Source of the DNA: Notamacropus eugenii
Taxonomy: Eukaryota; Chordata; Mammalia; Diprotodontia; Macropodidae
NCBI RefSeq assembly: GCF_028372415.1
Contig: NC_092872.1
Coordinates: forward strand, 395,982,853-396,046,852
DNA: 64,000 bases
Direction: 5' to 3'
Part shown: positions 1-11,863 of the stretch, piece after piece
How positions within the stretch are numbered: the first letter of the stretch is position 1
Layout of the letters: each line of letters starts with the position of its first letter
Made by a program: the position numbers and the translations under genes
The notes under the pieces: model-generated
The model's database searches: none
What the model saw: only the letters and a program-made list of their open reading frames with translations
Told to the model about the DNA's origin: nothing

Positions 1-340
1 GTTGAAATAAGATGAAATTTATTAGGGATAGAAGTAAAGTTATGTGCTTTAACTTCAAAATTTACCTTCACCAGTATTGGATGTAGTAGACTTAGCAACA
101 TAACAATTTTCATCATAAATGTTTAGAAATTTAGTGGATTGTGCATACTCAATATGAATCAATTGTTCAATACATTAGGTCCCCTCCTTCCCCCTCAAAA
201 GAAATGATAGATAGAAAAAAAGAACAATTTTTATTATATTCTGAATATTGAGAATGAAAGATAACAGTAGTTTTACTATACTTTGCATGACCAGGCCACA
301 TCAAGAGCATGGTTATTAGAATTTCATGGATCACAGTCTT
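1..340. other. Unassigned AT-rich DNA
   Basis: I see no open frame, RNA gene or repeat that I can name here. Confidence 0.5.
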
Positions 341-575
341 CCAAATATTGAAGGGCCATCATCTGGAAGAAGAGTTAGACTTATTTTCTTTGGACCTAGA
401 GGGCAGAACTGGGAGCTATGTGAAAAAGTTGCAAGGAGGTCAACAGAGGCTAGTAGATCATGCTTCCTAACAACTGATGCTATCCCAGAGTGAAATGGAC
501 TGTCTTAAGGAATGGTGATTTCCCCTTCATTTCACTTTTTCAAATAATGACCAGATGTCCATATGTTGGGGATAC
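341..575 (+). mobile_element. CR1/L3-like LINE 3' fragment
   Basis: The text runs through a recognisable order of phrases: 'agagggcagaactgggagc', then 'agttgcaaggagg', 'cttcctaacaactga', 'agtgaaatggactg' and a proline-rich stretch. This matches the 3' part of old CR1/L3-type LINEs in mammals. A second copy with the same phrases lies near 50.97-51.30 kb. It is heavily diverged with no usable reading frame. The family name is from recognition, not a search. Confidence 0.5.
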
Positions 576-1206
576 TAGAAAAGCAACTCTTCATTAGAAA
601 AAAAGTGAACCAAATGGATTCTGGAACTTCTTTCAGATCTTAGATTCTGTGATACATTCACTCAATTGGTCCCAATGACACATAAAACTCCATTTAAAAA
701 TATGTAGAATAATTTTCTAAGTGGAAAAAAGTGTTCTTTCTGTTGCATTAATATGTGAAAGAGTCAAAATGAGAAATGGTCACTGGTTTTGATTGGTTTT
801 TAAAAGCAAAAAAGATAAAGAATTGAGTTGGAAATGTAGGATCCAGAAATTAAGTTGCTTTGCATTGTAAACATGTTGCTTTAGGAAGGAATTTAAAGCT
901 GTAATTTTTTAAAAAATAATTTATAATACTCATAGAGAGTTCACTTAACTGAAAAGGAACCCTTTCTCATTGTTTGCTTTGTTTCTATGCTTAAGAAAAG
1001 TCACAACTGAGTTCTTCTCAAATCTTGGTTACAGTGATTCCTGTAGTCTGATTTTCCTCAGACAGAGCCTCTTATTTTGATTGTACACCAGCATGTCAAA
1101 CCACTGTTAAAACAACAACAACTAAGTATTTACCTTTCTTGTCATTTTCATCATGTATTAGAGTGTGGGGAGAAATGATTTAGTTTTAAGTAAATGCACC
1201 TGGGAT
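576..1206. other. Unassigned AT-rich DNA
   Basis: No gene or nameable repeat seen. Confidence 0.5.
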
Positions 1207-1216
1207 ATAGATAGAT

Positions 1217-1288
<72 letters not shown>

Positions 1289-1330
1289 TAGATAGATGGA
1301 TAGATGATAGATGGATGGATATATATATAT
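1207..1330. repeat. (GATA)n/(GACA)n microsatellite
   Basis: About 17 GATA units are followed by three GACA units, then GATA/GATG units and a short (TA)n. Frames reading through it give Tyr/Ile/Leu/Ser runs that are not proteins. Confidence 0.95.
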
Positions 1331-1499
1331 GTAGTTATAGATACAGATATTTCTTGAAAGAATGCAGCTAAAATACAAAAGATATTTGCATGGGGAATAT
1401 TTTTCAGGCATCTTTACAGGGAAAAAATAGCTAAACTGTATCTCCAACTTATTATACCCTCTTTTCCATTCTCATTATAGTTTTTGATTGATCTGTTTT

Positions 1500-2790
1500 T
1501 GTGGGTGGGAATATGAAAGAGAGAAAAAGTGAAAGAGAGAGAGAGAGAGAGAAACACAGAGAAAAAGGGAAAATGAAAGATGTACATATAGAAAGAGAGA
1601 AAGAGGAAAGAGACTAAAGCTAGAATGTTAAAGTAAATAGAGATAAGAGAGGGGGGAAGGAAGTGAGAAAGAAATAGAGACAAAAGGGGAGAGAGAAAAG
1701 GAGATGATAGAGGAGGAGAGGGAAGGGGAGAGGAAGGAAGGGAAGAGAAGAGAAGAGAAGAGAAGAGAAGAGAAGAGAAGAGAAGAGAAGAGAAGAGAAG
1801 AGAAGAGAAGAGAAGAGAAGAGAAGAGAAGAGAAGAAGAGAAGAGGGAAAGAAGAGGAGAGAAATGATGGAATAGAGAGAGGGGGAAATTAAAGAGATTT
1901 TTAAAAAGAAAGTGAAGAAAGTAAGGAAAGAGAGTTGGGAAAGTAGAAAGAATATAGAAAAATAGTTAAGGTAAACAGAATATCCAAAGAGGAGAAAAAC
2001 TGAAGATAAAAAAGAGAAATATAAAGAGAATGCAGAAGAATAAGAAACAGAATATATTGTGAAATTTATAGAAAGTAGAGAAAAAGAATAGAGCAGGAGT
2101 AAAGATGTGACTAAGAGAGAAAGCTAGAGAGTAGAAAATTAAAATGAAAAAATGGAATTGAAAAGATAGACAAAGTAGAGAGAACTATAAAGAAGTTAGA
2201 CAAAAATAAAAAGAAAGAAGAAAACAGAACATAGAAATGAAAAAGAAAAATCTAAAAAAGGAAGAAATAGAATATTTGAAGGGAAAAGGAAGGTTGTAGA
2301 TTTGAAGTGAGAGAAAGAAAAGAGCGAAAAATAGAGTAAGAACAGAAAAAAATGTTTTGGAGAGGTTAAAATGAGATTGGGAGTAGAAAAACTAATGTAA
2401 AAAAGTTAAATAGAGAGAGATTAACAGAGATTGAAGGAGAGGAAGAAAAAAAGAAAGAAAATAGAGGAAGAAAATTGAAGAAGTTTTAATATTAGATACA
2501 CAAAGAAGTAATGGAAGAGAGGACAGAAAGAGGGGGAGGGAAACAATGAGAAAGTATAGGAAATAAGAGGAAAAGATAAAAGGAGGGAAAGAATACAGAC
2601 AAGTGAAGGATGAGTTAAAAGACAGACTTACCACCTGAAAATAGTACAGACAGACAGACTAAATAAAAAGATTGAAAGAGGTAAGGAAGCAGAGGGAAAA
2701 ACAATCTTAAAGGCAAACATACAGTACAGAAAGGGAAAGAAGAGAAAAATGTTGGGGAGGGAGACAAAATATCAAAACCAATTCCTAAAA
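1500..2790. repeat. Long purine-rich tract with (AGAAG)n core
   Basis: The + strand is almost entirely A and G for about 1.3 kb. It opens with (GA)n around 1535-1552 and has a clean AGAAG pentamer array at about 1741-1842. The rest is irregular G/A text with scattered single T or C. Such homopurine DNA can in principle form triplexes (known for the class, not shown here). The Lys/Arg/Glu-rich frame across 1704-1892 is a product of this composition. Confidence 0.9.
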
Positions 2791-4784
2791 GTACTGGAAT
2801 TGAGTATAAAAATGAATAAAATGCTTTGAGATTTTTAACTTAAATTGGCATTCCATAGTAAATTTCCAACTTTTTTCATTAGCATTTAGGACTAGTAAAT
2901 ACCACATAAGACAGAAAAAAAAGGATGCAATGGTCAATAGGCCTTGCCTGCAACAAACTCTATGGTTATTCTGTTCTTCCTTTAAGACTCAACTCTTCAT
3001 AGAATTAAATAGTGAAAATACTTCAAGAAAAATTCAATAATTCTCAAGTTTTCTCATTAATGTGGACATAAAACTTTTAAAAACTCCAAAGAAATATAAA
3101 GAGATCCATATATTCACAAACATATGCATATAACATAACATGTTATTATATATAATTTATTTTTTATTTTATTCTATCACTAATATTGAGGTCAATTTTT
3201 AAATAAGAAGTGGTTTTGAGATTTATTAAATTGGTATTATCAGATATCAGTGGTTTGAAAATGTCTGTTCTAAACTATTATATAATACATGCATATATAC
3301 ATACATACATACACATATATACTGTCCTTATCAAGTGAATCAGATTTAGTGTTGTAAAAACCTTCACTTTTTTCTCTATCCATCTTTATATCTCAAAAGT
3401 CAGGTAACTGATTGTAAGACTGAAATAAAAGAAACCTCAGACCACATGCACATATACATACAAATGAGTATATGTGTGTATATGTATGTATGTATGTATT
3501 TTGGACAGGTGTTTTTTTAATCCTAGATGGTTAAATCTTCCTGCATATGTGGTAGTCATTAAACAATTAAGTTCCATATATCTCACTGAATTTATAAATA
3601 AAATCATTGAGGGAATTTTCATTACAGTAAAAGCTACTATGGGAGATATATAGGAAAAGTAAGTTGGTGGATTATCGATTAGTAACCTAAGTGGAAATAC
3701 TCCCCTTTTAATTTTCTTCACGTCTCCTCCACATTGTTCAAATTGATGTTATTTTACAGAAACATAAATTGACACTAAACTACCTTTCACTAAAAATATA
3801 TTGCTTAGAAATGCATGCGATAGTCACCTTTTTAATGAAAGGTACAACACAACAACAAATAGACACTTGTATTCTGTAAGGTCACTTATTTTTAGGTGTG
3901 TTACTGACAAATATGAAATAATATTCATTCAAAGCTTCAGGAATGGGAAAAGAACTGAGGTGACTTGTGGGTTAAATATGTTTTAAAGGGAATTTGAGGT
4001 GCAAAGACAAATTCTCTCTATTTTGTCCATTCTGATGCGCAGGCAGAGAGATTAAATTGAATATTGATTTTGAAAAAGTGTGACTATGCTGTTATAATGA
4101 CAAAAAAAGAAAGAAAAAGAAAGTCACAAAAGAAAACAGTAAAAGACTTGATAACCAGAAGGACTTGGTATGTGGACATCTTTTGTACTACCTTCTCCAG
4201 GGAGTACTAGTTGGAAACAGAAAATGTCAAGGTTGATTGGTATGATCTAGGCAAATACCAAAAGAATTTATAATGAAGCTTAGAATATAGAGCTAATGAA
4301 GAAGTATTGTGGTAAAGGGAAAAGAAAAAAGGGGAGTGGTGTGGGAAATTGATGATGAAGCGGGCAATAGTCAGTGAGGAGATTAGACAATTTCTCTAAC
4401 CCTTCAGGACCTGAACACACAAAGGAGGCCAATTAGAAATAAACTCAACAGAAGAAACATTTCATAGCAAATTGGGGATTATCAGTTTGCCTAAGGGAAA
4501 TGGAAGCTGAGCAACTGAGCTGCCTCATTTTAGAGCCCCCTTTTGTAAAAGTTTTGACACAAATGTGCTTTTTTTAAACACCATTAAAAAGATTCATCAT
4601 GTTCCACAGATTAAACAACAAAAATTTCTGATTTCTAAAGTTTAGAGAAAAGAAACATCTTGTAACTGAATTCAGCCTGCAAGTTGTTTTTGAGACATGT
4701 TCACCCATTATTTCATTCTTGTTTACCTGCTAGAACAGGCATATTGAATACTGGAATGCTCGTTTTTTTCCCCACTTTATAGTA
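2791..4784. other. Unassigned AT-rich DNA with short CATA/TATG runs
   Basis: Short (CATA)n runs occur near 3296-3322 and (TATG)n near 3470-3500. No frame here looks coding and I recognise no interspersed repeat. Confidence 0.5.
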
Positions 4785-5289
4785 TTTTTTCAAATTATAT
4801 GTAAAGATAATTTTCAGCATTAATTTTTATAACATTTCAGTTTCAAAATTTTATCCATCCCTCCTGTTCCTGCCCTGCCCTGGTGCCTCCCTAAAATATC
4901 AAGCAACCTGATATTGGTTATGCATGTACAATCATGTTAAATATATTTTCTCATTAGTTATGCTGTGAAAGAAAAATCAGAACAAAAGGGAAAAACCACA
5001 AGAAAGAAAAACAAAAACAAAAAAGTGAAAATAGTATTCTTTGATCTGCATTAATACTCTTTCATTTTTCCCCTCTGGATGTGGGTAGTATTTTCTACCA
5101 TAAGTGTCTTGAAATTGTCTTGAATCATCTTATTGCTGAGAAGAGCTAAGTCTAGCATAGTTGATTTTTGCACAATGTTGTTACTGAGTACAATGTTCTG
5201 GTTCTACTCATTTCACTCAGTTTCAGTTCATATAAGTCTTTCTAGGTTTGTCTGAAATCTGCCTGCTAATCATTTCTTATGACGCAATA

Positions 5290-7640
5290 GTATTCCATTA
5301 CATTTCAATTATTTCAGCCACTTTCCAATTAATGGGCACCCCCTCAATTTCCAATTCTTGGCCACCACAACAAGAGCTGCTATAAGTATTTTTGTACACG
5401 TTGGTCCTTTTCCCTTTTTTATGATCACTTTGGGATACAGACCTAGTAGCGGTACAAAAGGTATGCCCATTTTTTACAGACCTTTGGGCACAGTTCCAAA
5501 TTGCTCCCCAGAATAGTTGGACCAGTTCAAAACTCCACCAGTAATGCATTGGTTTTCTAATTTTCTCACATATTTCCCAACATTTATCATATTCCTTTTC
5601 TGTCATATTAGCCCATCTGATTGGTGTGAGATGGTGCCTCAAAGTTGTTTTAAATTGCATTTCTCTAATCCATGGTATTTAGAGCATTTTTTCATGTGAT
5701 TTTAGATAGGTTTAATGTCTTCATCTGAAAACTGCCAGTTCACATCCTTTGGACATTTATCAACTGGAGAGTGACTTGTATTCTTATAAATTTGACGCAG
5801 TTCTCTATACATTTGAGAAATGAGACTTGTATCAGAAATTCTTGCTATGATAATTGCTTTCCATCTTTCTGCTTACCTTCCAATATCGATTGAATTGGTT
5901 TTGTTTATACAATTACTGGTATTTTTGTTGCTAGTTTTCCTAATATTGGACCAGTCCTTCATTCCTAGCATAATCTCACCTGTTCATAGCTGATTATCCC
6001 TGTGATAAATTGCTGTAATTTCTTTGCTAATATTTTAATTAAAATGTTTGAATCAGTATTCATTAGAGAAAATGATTTATAATGTGCTTTCTCTGTTTTG
6101 GCTCTTCCTAGCTTAGGTATCAGCACCATATTTCTGTCTTAAAAGTAATTTGATAGGACTCTTTCTTTGTCTATTTTCCCAAATATTTTCTATAGTATTG
6201 GAACTAATTGTTCTTTAAATGTTCAATAGAATTCGCTTGTAAATCCATCTGACCCTGTCGATTTTTTTTTTTACCTTAGTGAGTTTGTTGGTGGCTTGTT
6301 CAATTTATTTTTCTAAATTGAGGTTAAGTATTTTATATCCTCTTCCATGAGTCTGGAATATATATATACATATATATATATATGTATATATATATATGTA
6401 TATATATACATAAATATATATATAATTTGTAAATAGTCATCCATTTCCATTACATTGCTGAATTTATTGCCACACAGTTGGAAAAAATAAATCCTAATTA
6501 ATTCTTTAATTTCCTTTTCATTGATGGGGAATTCATCTTTTTCATTTTTGATAGTGGTTTTCTTCTTCTTTGTAAAATCAAATTAATCAAAGATTCTTCT
6601 TATTCCTTTTTCATAAAACCAGCTCTCAGTTTTATTTATTAGTTCAGTAGTTTCTTATTTTCCATTTTATTAATCTCTCCATTCATTATCAGAATTTCTA
6701 AATTAATATTTATTTGGAGATTTAGAATTTGTTCTTTTTCTGGATTTTTTAAATGACTGCTCAAATCATTGATTTGTTCTTTGTCTATTTTATCCATGCA
6801 AGCATTTAGAGATATAAAATTTCCACTTGAACTGCATTGGCTACATCCCATAAATTTTGGTATGTTGCCTCATTATTCTTGTTCTCTTTGATGAAATGAT
6901 TGCTTCTATGATTAGTTGTTTGATCCACTGGTTCTTTAGTATTAGGTTATTTAATTTGCAATTAATTTTTAATCGTTCTTTCCATGGCCCTTTACTACAC
7001 TTTTGTTGCTGCTGTTGTTGCATTGTGATCTGAAAAGGATGCATTTACTATTTCTGCCTTTCTGCATTGGATTGTGAGGTTTTTATGCCATAATATGTGG
7101 TCAGTTTATGAGTAGGTGCCATGCACCAATGTGAAAAAAAATATTCCTATCAATCCCCGTTCAATTTTTTCTCCAGAAATCTATCTTATCTAACTTTTCT
7201 AAAATTCTATTTACCTCTTTAACTTCTTTCTTATTTATTTTTTGGTTAGATTTATCTAGTTCTGAGAGGGGGAGTTTGAGGTCCCCCACTAGTACAAGTT
7301 TGCTATTTATTTCTTCCTGTAACCCCCCCACTTAACTACTCCTCTGATAATTTGGATCCTCTCCCACTTGGTGTATATCTGTTTAGCATTGATATTGCTT
7401 GATTTTCTGTGACAGCTTAGAGCAAGATATAGTTTCCTTCCATGTCTCTTTTAAGCATATCAATTTTTGCTTTTGATTTATTCTTTACTTCCTCTGAATC
7501 ATAACAGATTTTGCTCCAATCTTTTACCTTTACTCTGTATATATCTCTCTGTTTCAAATATCTTTCTTGTCAATAACGTATTGTAGGATTCTGGTTGTTA
7601 ATCCACTCTCCTTTCATTTTATGGCAGATTTCATCCCATA
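5290..7640 (-). pseudogene. L1 ORF2 relic (endonuclease/reverse transcriptase)
   Basis: Decayed L1 ORF2. Translating minus strand 5660-5298 gives the ORF2 C-terminal signature: HLTPIR, then an MTEKEYDKCWE segment, a HYWWSFELVQLFW segment (the conserved H-WW-C/LVQ-W region) and a C-terminal YKNTY. Segments at 5946-6340 and 6440-7640 fit the RT and endonuclease halves, and the 7041-7330 text recurs at 44640-44880 in another copy. The order breaks near 5945, where C-terminal text abuts RT-core text, implying an internal deletion. A (TA)n array sits at 6355-6425. ORF2p normally nicks target DNA and primes reverse transcription; with multiple frameshifts and stops this copy cannot. Confidence 0.85.
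6355..6425. repeat. (TA)n/(TATG)n microsatellite inside L1
   Basis: About 70 bp of alternating TA with TG/CA steps, palindromic in character, lying inside the L1 ORF2 relic. Confidence 0.9.
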
Positions 7641-8149
7641 TATATACTCAGGTATGATTACTAACTGTGTATTTCCCTCCATCTTATTTTCCCTATTTAT
7701 ATTTTTTCTCTGTCCTTTTACCCTGCCTGTCCTTACCAGTGTTTCACTTCTGATACCACCTCCCTCAATCTGCCTTCCCTTCTGTCAGTTCCACTCCCTT
7801 TCCTCTTCCCTTTTCCCTTCTATTTCTTTATAGGGTAAGACAGATTTCTATACTTAACTGTGTGTGCATGCTATTCCCTCTCTGAGTCAGTTCCAATGAC
7901 AGTAAAGTTCAAACAATGCTCACCCCTTCCCTTCTACTGTAATGGGTCTTTTGTATCTCGCTATGTGATATAATTTACTCTATTTTGCCTACTCCTTTCC
8001 TCTTCTCCCAGTACAATACTTTTTCCCCCTATTTTTTTCTGTCCTCACACCAAAGTCAACTTATACCCATACCCTCTGTCTTTGTATATTGCTTTTAACT
8101 GCCCTAATAGATACAGTTCTCAAGAGTTACAAGTATCATCTTCCTGTGT

Positions 8150-9160
8150 AAGGATATAAAAAGTTTAATCTTTATGCTTCTCTTGAGTCATGTATATGAA
8201 GATCAGATTTTTTGTTCAGCTCTGGTCTTTTCATCAGGAAAGTTTGGAATTCCCCTATTTAATTGAATGTCTACCTTATCTCCTGAAAGATTATGCTCAA
8301 TTTTCCTGGGTAGTTGGTTCTTGATTGTAATGCATGATCCTTTACCTTCTGTAATATCATATTCTGAGCATTCCTATTACTTATTATAGAAGTTGCTAAG
8401 TCCTGTGTAATCCTAACTGTGGTTCTTTGATATTTGAATTGTTTCTTTCTGGCCACTTGCTATATTTTTCCTTGACCTGACAGTGCTGGAATGTGGTCAC
8501 AATATTCCATGGAGTTTTTATTTTTTGATCTCTTTCAGGAGATGAACAATGGATTCTTTCAATGATTATTTTACAATCTGGTTCTAAAATATCAGGGCAG
8601 TTTTCCTTGATAATTTGTTGAAAGGTGCTGTCCAGGCTCTTCTTATTTTAAATTATAGCTTTCAGGTAATCCATTAATTCTTAAATTATCTCTCCTGGAT
8701 GAATTTCCCTAAACAATTGTTTTTCCAATGAGTTATTCTATGTTTTCTTCTATTTTTCATTCTTTTGATTTTGACTGATTCTTGAAATTTCATGGAATCA
8801 TTTGCTTCCACTTGCCCAATTTGGATTTTTATGGAATTATTTTCTTCAGTTTTATACTCCGTTTCCATTTGGCTGATTTTAAAGGAGATGTTTTCTTCAC
8901 TGAATATTTTTTTTTCCTTTAACCAGTTCTAATTTCTAAAAAAAAATTCTTCAGTCAGTTTTTCTCCTTCCTTTTCCAAGCTATTTACTCTCTTTTCCAT
9001 AACTTATTTTTTCCACAATTTTTCTTTGAAAGCTCTTACTTGATTTTTAAAAATCTTTTAGAGCTTTCCAAAGAGGACTTTTTGGACTTGAGACCAATTC
9101 ATATTCCATTTTGAGGCTTAGCACATAGGCACTTTAACATTATTATTCTCTTCTGAGTTT
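8150..9160 (-). pseudogene. L1 ORF1 relic (RNA-binding protein), 3' part
   Basis: Minus strand 8456-8271 translates to a segment with RKKQFKYQRTTVRITQDL followed by a YPGKLSI motif. This is the RRM-to-C-terminal-domain signature of L1 ORF1p (compare R-ITYPAKLS in the family). Upstream, 8690-9110 carries the Lys/Glu/Gln-rich coiled-coil region, broken by stops. ORF1p forms trimers through that coiled coil and coats L1 RNA. Its 5' end lies beyond the ERV, at 11869 to about 12000. Not functional. Confidence 0.8.
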
Positions 9161-9165
9161 GTGTT

Positions 9166-9688
9166 TGTAGTACCAATATGATATTTCCAGTGCATTCAGT
9201 GACCATGAATATCCCAATGCAATTTAGCATTTCAAAATACAACAGACTTTTCAGATAGAAAAGAGAACCAAAATGTTCATTCAGAAAACAGAAAATCAAG
9301 TCCATCATAGCAACTAAAATCTATACACAATAACAATGCAGAGGACAACACCATCCCCAAGTCTTGCCCCTGCTAGGTTTTCCACAAATCAACTCCATTA
9401 AACAAATCACAAGCAGGTCCTCTTAAACAAAATCACAAATAAGCTCTTTCTCTCACATTAGCCAGCTGTCTGGTTAGCATCCTTCCTAGCTCTGGCTAAA
9501 TTCTGCCCAATTTCCTCTTAGCTCTGCTCTAGCTCTACTTCCTTCCTGCTCCACCCTTTCAGCATACTCCTCCCACCACAGGCTTCATGTGACTCCAGTT
9601 CATGTGAATTAGGCTTCCATGTGACCCAGGCAGGTCACATGGGCCTATTAATGAATGGGAAAATTTTTCCATTTAAATTACTATTATA
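9166..9688 (-). repeat. 3' LTR of the ERV
   Basis: 523 bp, colinear with 11342-11863. In the sense (minus) direction it begins TATAAT and ends CTACA. It carries the same blocks as its partner, including the inverted pair 'catgtgacc...ggtcacatg' around 9610-9645. Confidence 0.85.
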
Positions 9689-11341
9689 TGTGGCCCCAAG
9701 ATCTTTTGTATTCATTGTATAGGTCTATGGGGCAACTGGTATCAACTGAATTGTAACAGGGATAACAGAACATAAACATATAAAGCAATATCTTAGGCAA
9801 CAGGTATCAACAGAACTTTTCAGCAACATAATGGATCATGCAAAATAAGCACATAAAACAATATCTTAGGATGGGGCTTGAGCAGAAGCACCCTGTCATT
9901 CACCCCTCGGACAAATGGGGCTCAAAATCTTGGGGTAAGGGGCAAAGGTCTCTTCTTGAATAGCTACTTCCTGTTGAGACTGGATGTGGAGCTGCCCCTG
10001 TCCCAAGAGGTCCCATTTGAGAGGTTTCTTCTTTAGCTGGCATCAGGAGCTTGGTTGATGCCAGGTCCAGGGGTGACACAGCACATCAAATGGGGTGACA
10101 TATGACTTCAGTGATCAGGCATCTGCAGGTGGACAGTACTAAGGCTACAGAAAACAAATCTGCCAAATGAGGTGAACAGACAAAAAACCAAAAAGAAAGA
10201 AGGAGACAATAACCAGAAGCTGGATAGTTATACAGTCAGCCATGCTTCTGGAGTACATGAGTCCACCATCACAGTCTCATTCACTGTTGTTTACCCTTTT
10301 CTCATGTGCAGTCTTGGGGTCCTCATTCTAGCTAGAGGTACACCCTCTTTAATCTGATACGGGGCCTGGCCAACTCCCCATTCTCCCTGCAATTTGGATG
10401 AGCCTGGATACAATGTTTCAGATGATCTGTAGGGGCAAGTTCCTACCACCCTGCTCAGTCCTATATCAAGTCTCTTTCCTTGAAACATTTTACATAGTTC
10501 ATTAGTTGGAATGCCATCTATTCTTCCAAAATCTATCCCTATTCTCAATAGAACAGCAAATAATTCTTTTTTTGTCAATCTCTTCTGACTTTGAATCTGT
10601 TGGCTATTTATTCTTCTATCTCAAAGAAATCTATTTCACTGATTCTCCTCATCCAGGATACCAACAATCCTTTGGGTGAACCAACTCAAAATATCTGTGG
10701 CCTCCTACTGAGTAAAATCCTCAATCCTCTCCAAACACTGTGGGGGCCCCCTGATTCTCCTGATTTCTTCTTAGTACTGGCCAAATCTCAGCCTCCTCAT
10801 TTGTTTCATTCTCCTCAGGCACATCATCCTAGCCTGTGTTTGGACCCTAATCAAGCCCAACCTATGCAAAGCCTGCATTCATTTCCAGTTCTTAACTTTT
10901 CACCTCCTCCTGGGAGCCAAACCAACATCAGCTTTTTCTCTTACCACATGATACTTTTTAGCTTGTTCTTCTAAAGGAGAGTACAGCATAGGAAGCTTCT
11001 CTTGCAAATCAGTTAACTTCCTTTCCATTCCATCTGAGCCTTCACTTCCAGCAGCTTATTTGTGCTTTTACATATAATTTCATAGCTTATTAGCAAGACT
11101 CAGCCTCTCCTACACATCCCTACCATTTCTTTCCCTGGTTCTATTGGTATTTCATGCAAACATCTTTCTAAATCTCTGGGTTCTCCTTTCTGTAGCCTTG
11201 GTTCCAAGTTTTCACAGAGCCTTGTGCCTTTAGCCCATTCTCTTGCTAGAGAGAAACAAGGTAAATCCTCCTACCCTGGGGCATCCATTTCTTCCTCCAA
11301 ATAGAGGTATAATATTTTATGATCCCATCTCTGTCACCATT
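9689..11341 (-). other. ERV internal region, degenerate
   Basis: 1653 bp between the LTRs. Minus-strand frames include one of 95 codons (10578-10291) that I cannot assign to Gag, and the 10591-10990 part is broken by many stops. I see no protease, reverse transcriptase, integrase or envelope motif. The segment next to the 3' LTR (9689-9715) holds only a short, interrupted purine run as a candidate polypurine tract. Confidence 0.6.
11322..11339 (-). other. ERV primer binding site, tRNA-Leu-like
   Basis: Two bases inside the 5' LTR, the minus strand reads TGGTGACAGAGATGGGAT. From memory of tRNA-Leu 3' ends, about 15 of 18 bases fit. A Leu primer is typical of the ERV-L class, which supports the class call. 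A tRNA-set comparison would settle it. Confidence 0.6.
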
Positions 11342-11863
11342 TGTAGCACCAATGTGATATTCACAGTGTCTAGCGAGGCTGTGAATATCCCAGTGCAGTT
11401 CTAAATCACAAAATACAACAGACTCTCCACATAGAGGACAAGACCAAAACATTTATTCAGCAGAAAGCCAAATCCATCATAGCAACAAAATAATCTATAC
11501 AGAATAACAATGCAAAAGACAACACCATCACCAAGCCTTCCCCACAAGCCAGTTACTTTAAACAAATCACAAGCAGTCTCCCTTAAACAAAATCACAAAT
11601 AAGCCCTTTCCCTCATGCTAGCCAATCTCTTGCTTGCCTGCATCTTTCCTAGGTCTGACTAGATTCTGACCAATTTCCTCTCAGCTCTGCTCTAGCTCTA
11701 CCTCTTCTTGTTCCATCTTTCCTGCTCCACCTTTCTGCAAACTCCTCCCACCACAGGCTCCATGTGATTTAAACTCATGTGACTTAGGCTTCCATGTGAC
11801 CCAGGCAGGTCACATGGACCTATTAATGAATGGGAAATATTTTCCATTTAAATTATGATTATA
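11342..11863 (-). repeat. 5' LTR of the ERV
   Basis: 522 bp. In sense direction it has an AATAAA signal about 100 bases before its end (minus strand near 11450), followed by GT-rich text and a terminal CTACA. Divergence from the 3' LTR looks like very roughly 15% by eye, so the insertion is old. Confidence 0.85.

Noticed and set aside
1207..1318. Regular repeats as a CRISPR array
   Set aside because: Units are 4 bp with no unique spacers, and there are no cas genes; the genome is mammalian.
1704..1892. Charged Glu/Arg-Lys repeat frame
   Set aside because: Product of the AGAAG pentamer array.
3801..3986. 61-codon plus-strand frame
   Set aside because: No domain, ordinary chance length and no context.
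10291..10578. 95-codon frame in the ERV interior as Gag
   Set aside because: No zinc knuckle, major homology region or other Gag motif is visible. Chance cannot be excluded.
10591..10974. 127-codon plus-strand proline-rich frame
   Set aside because: It lies antisense to the ERV interior and has no recognisable domain.
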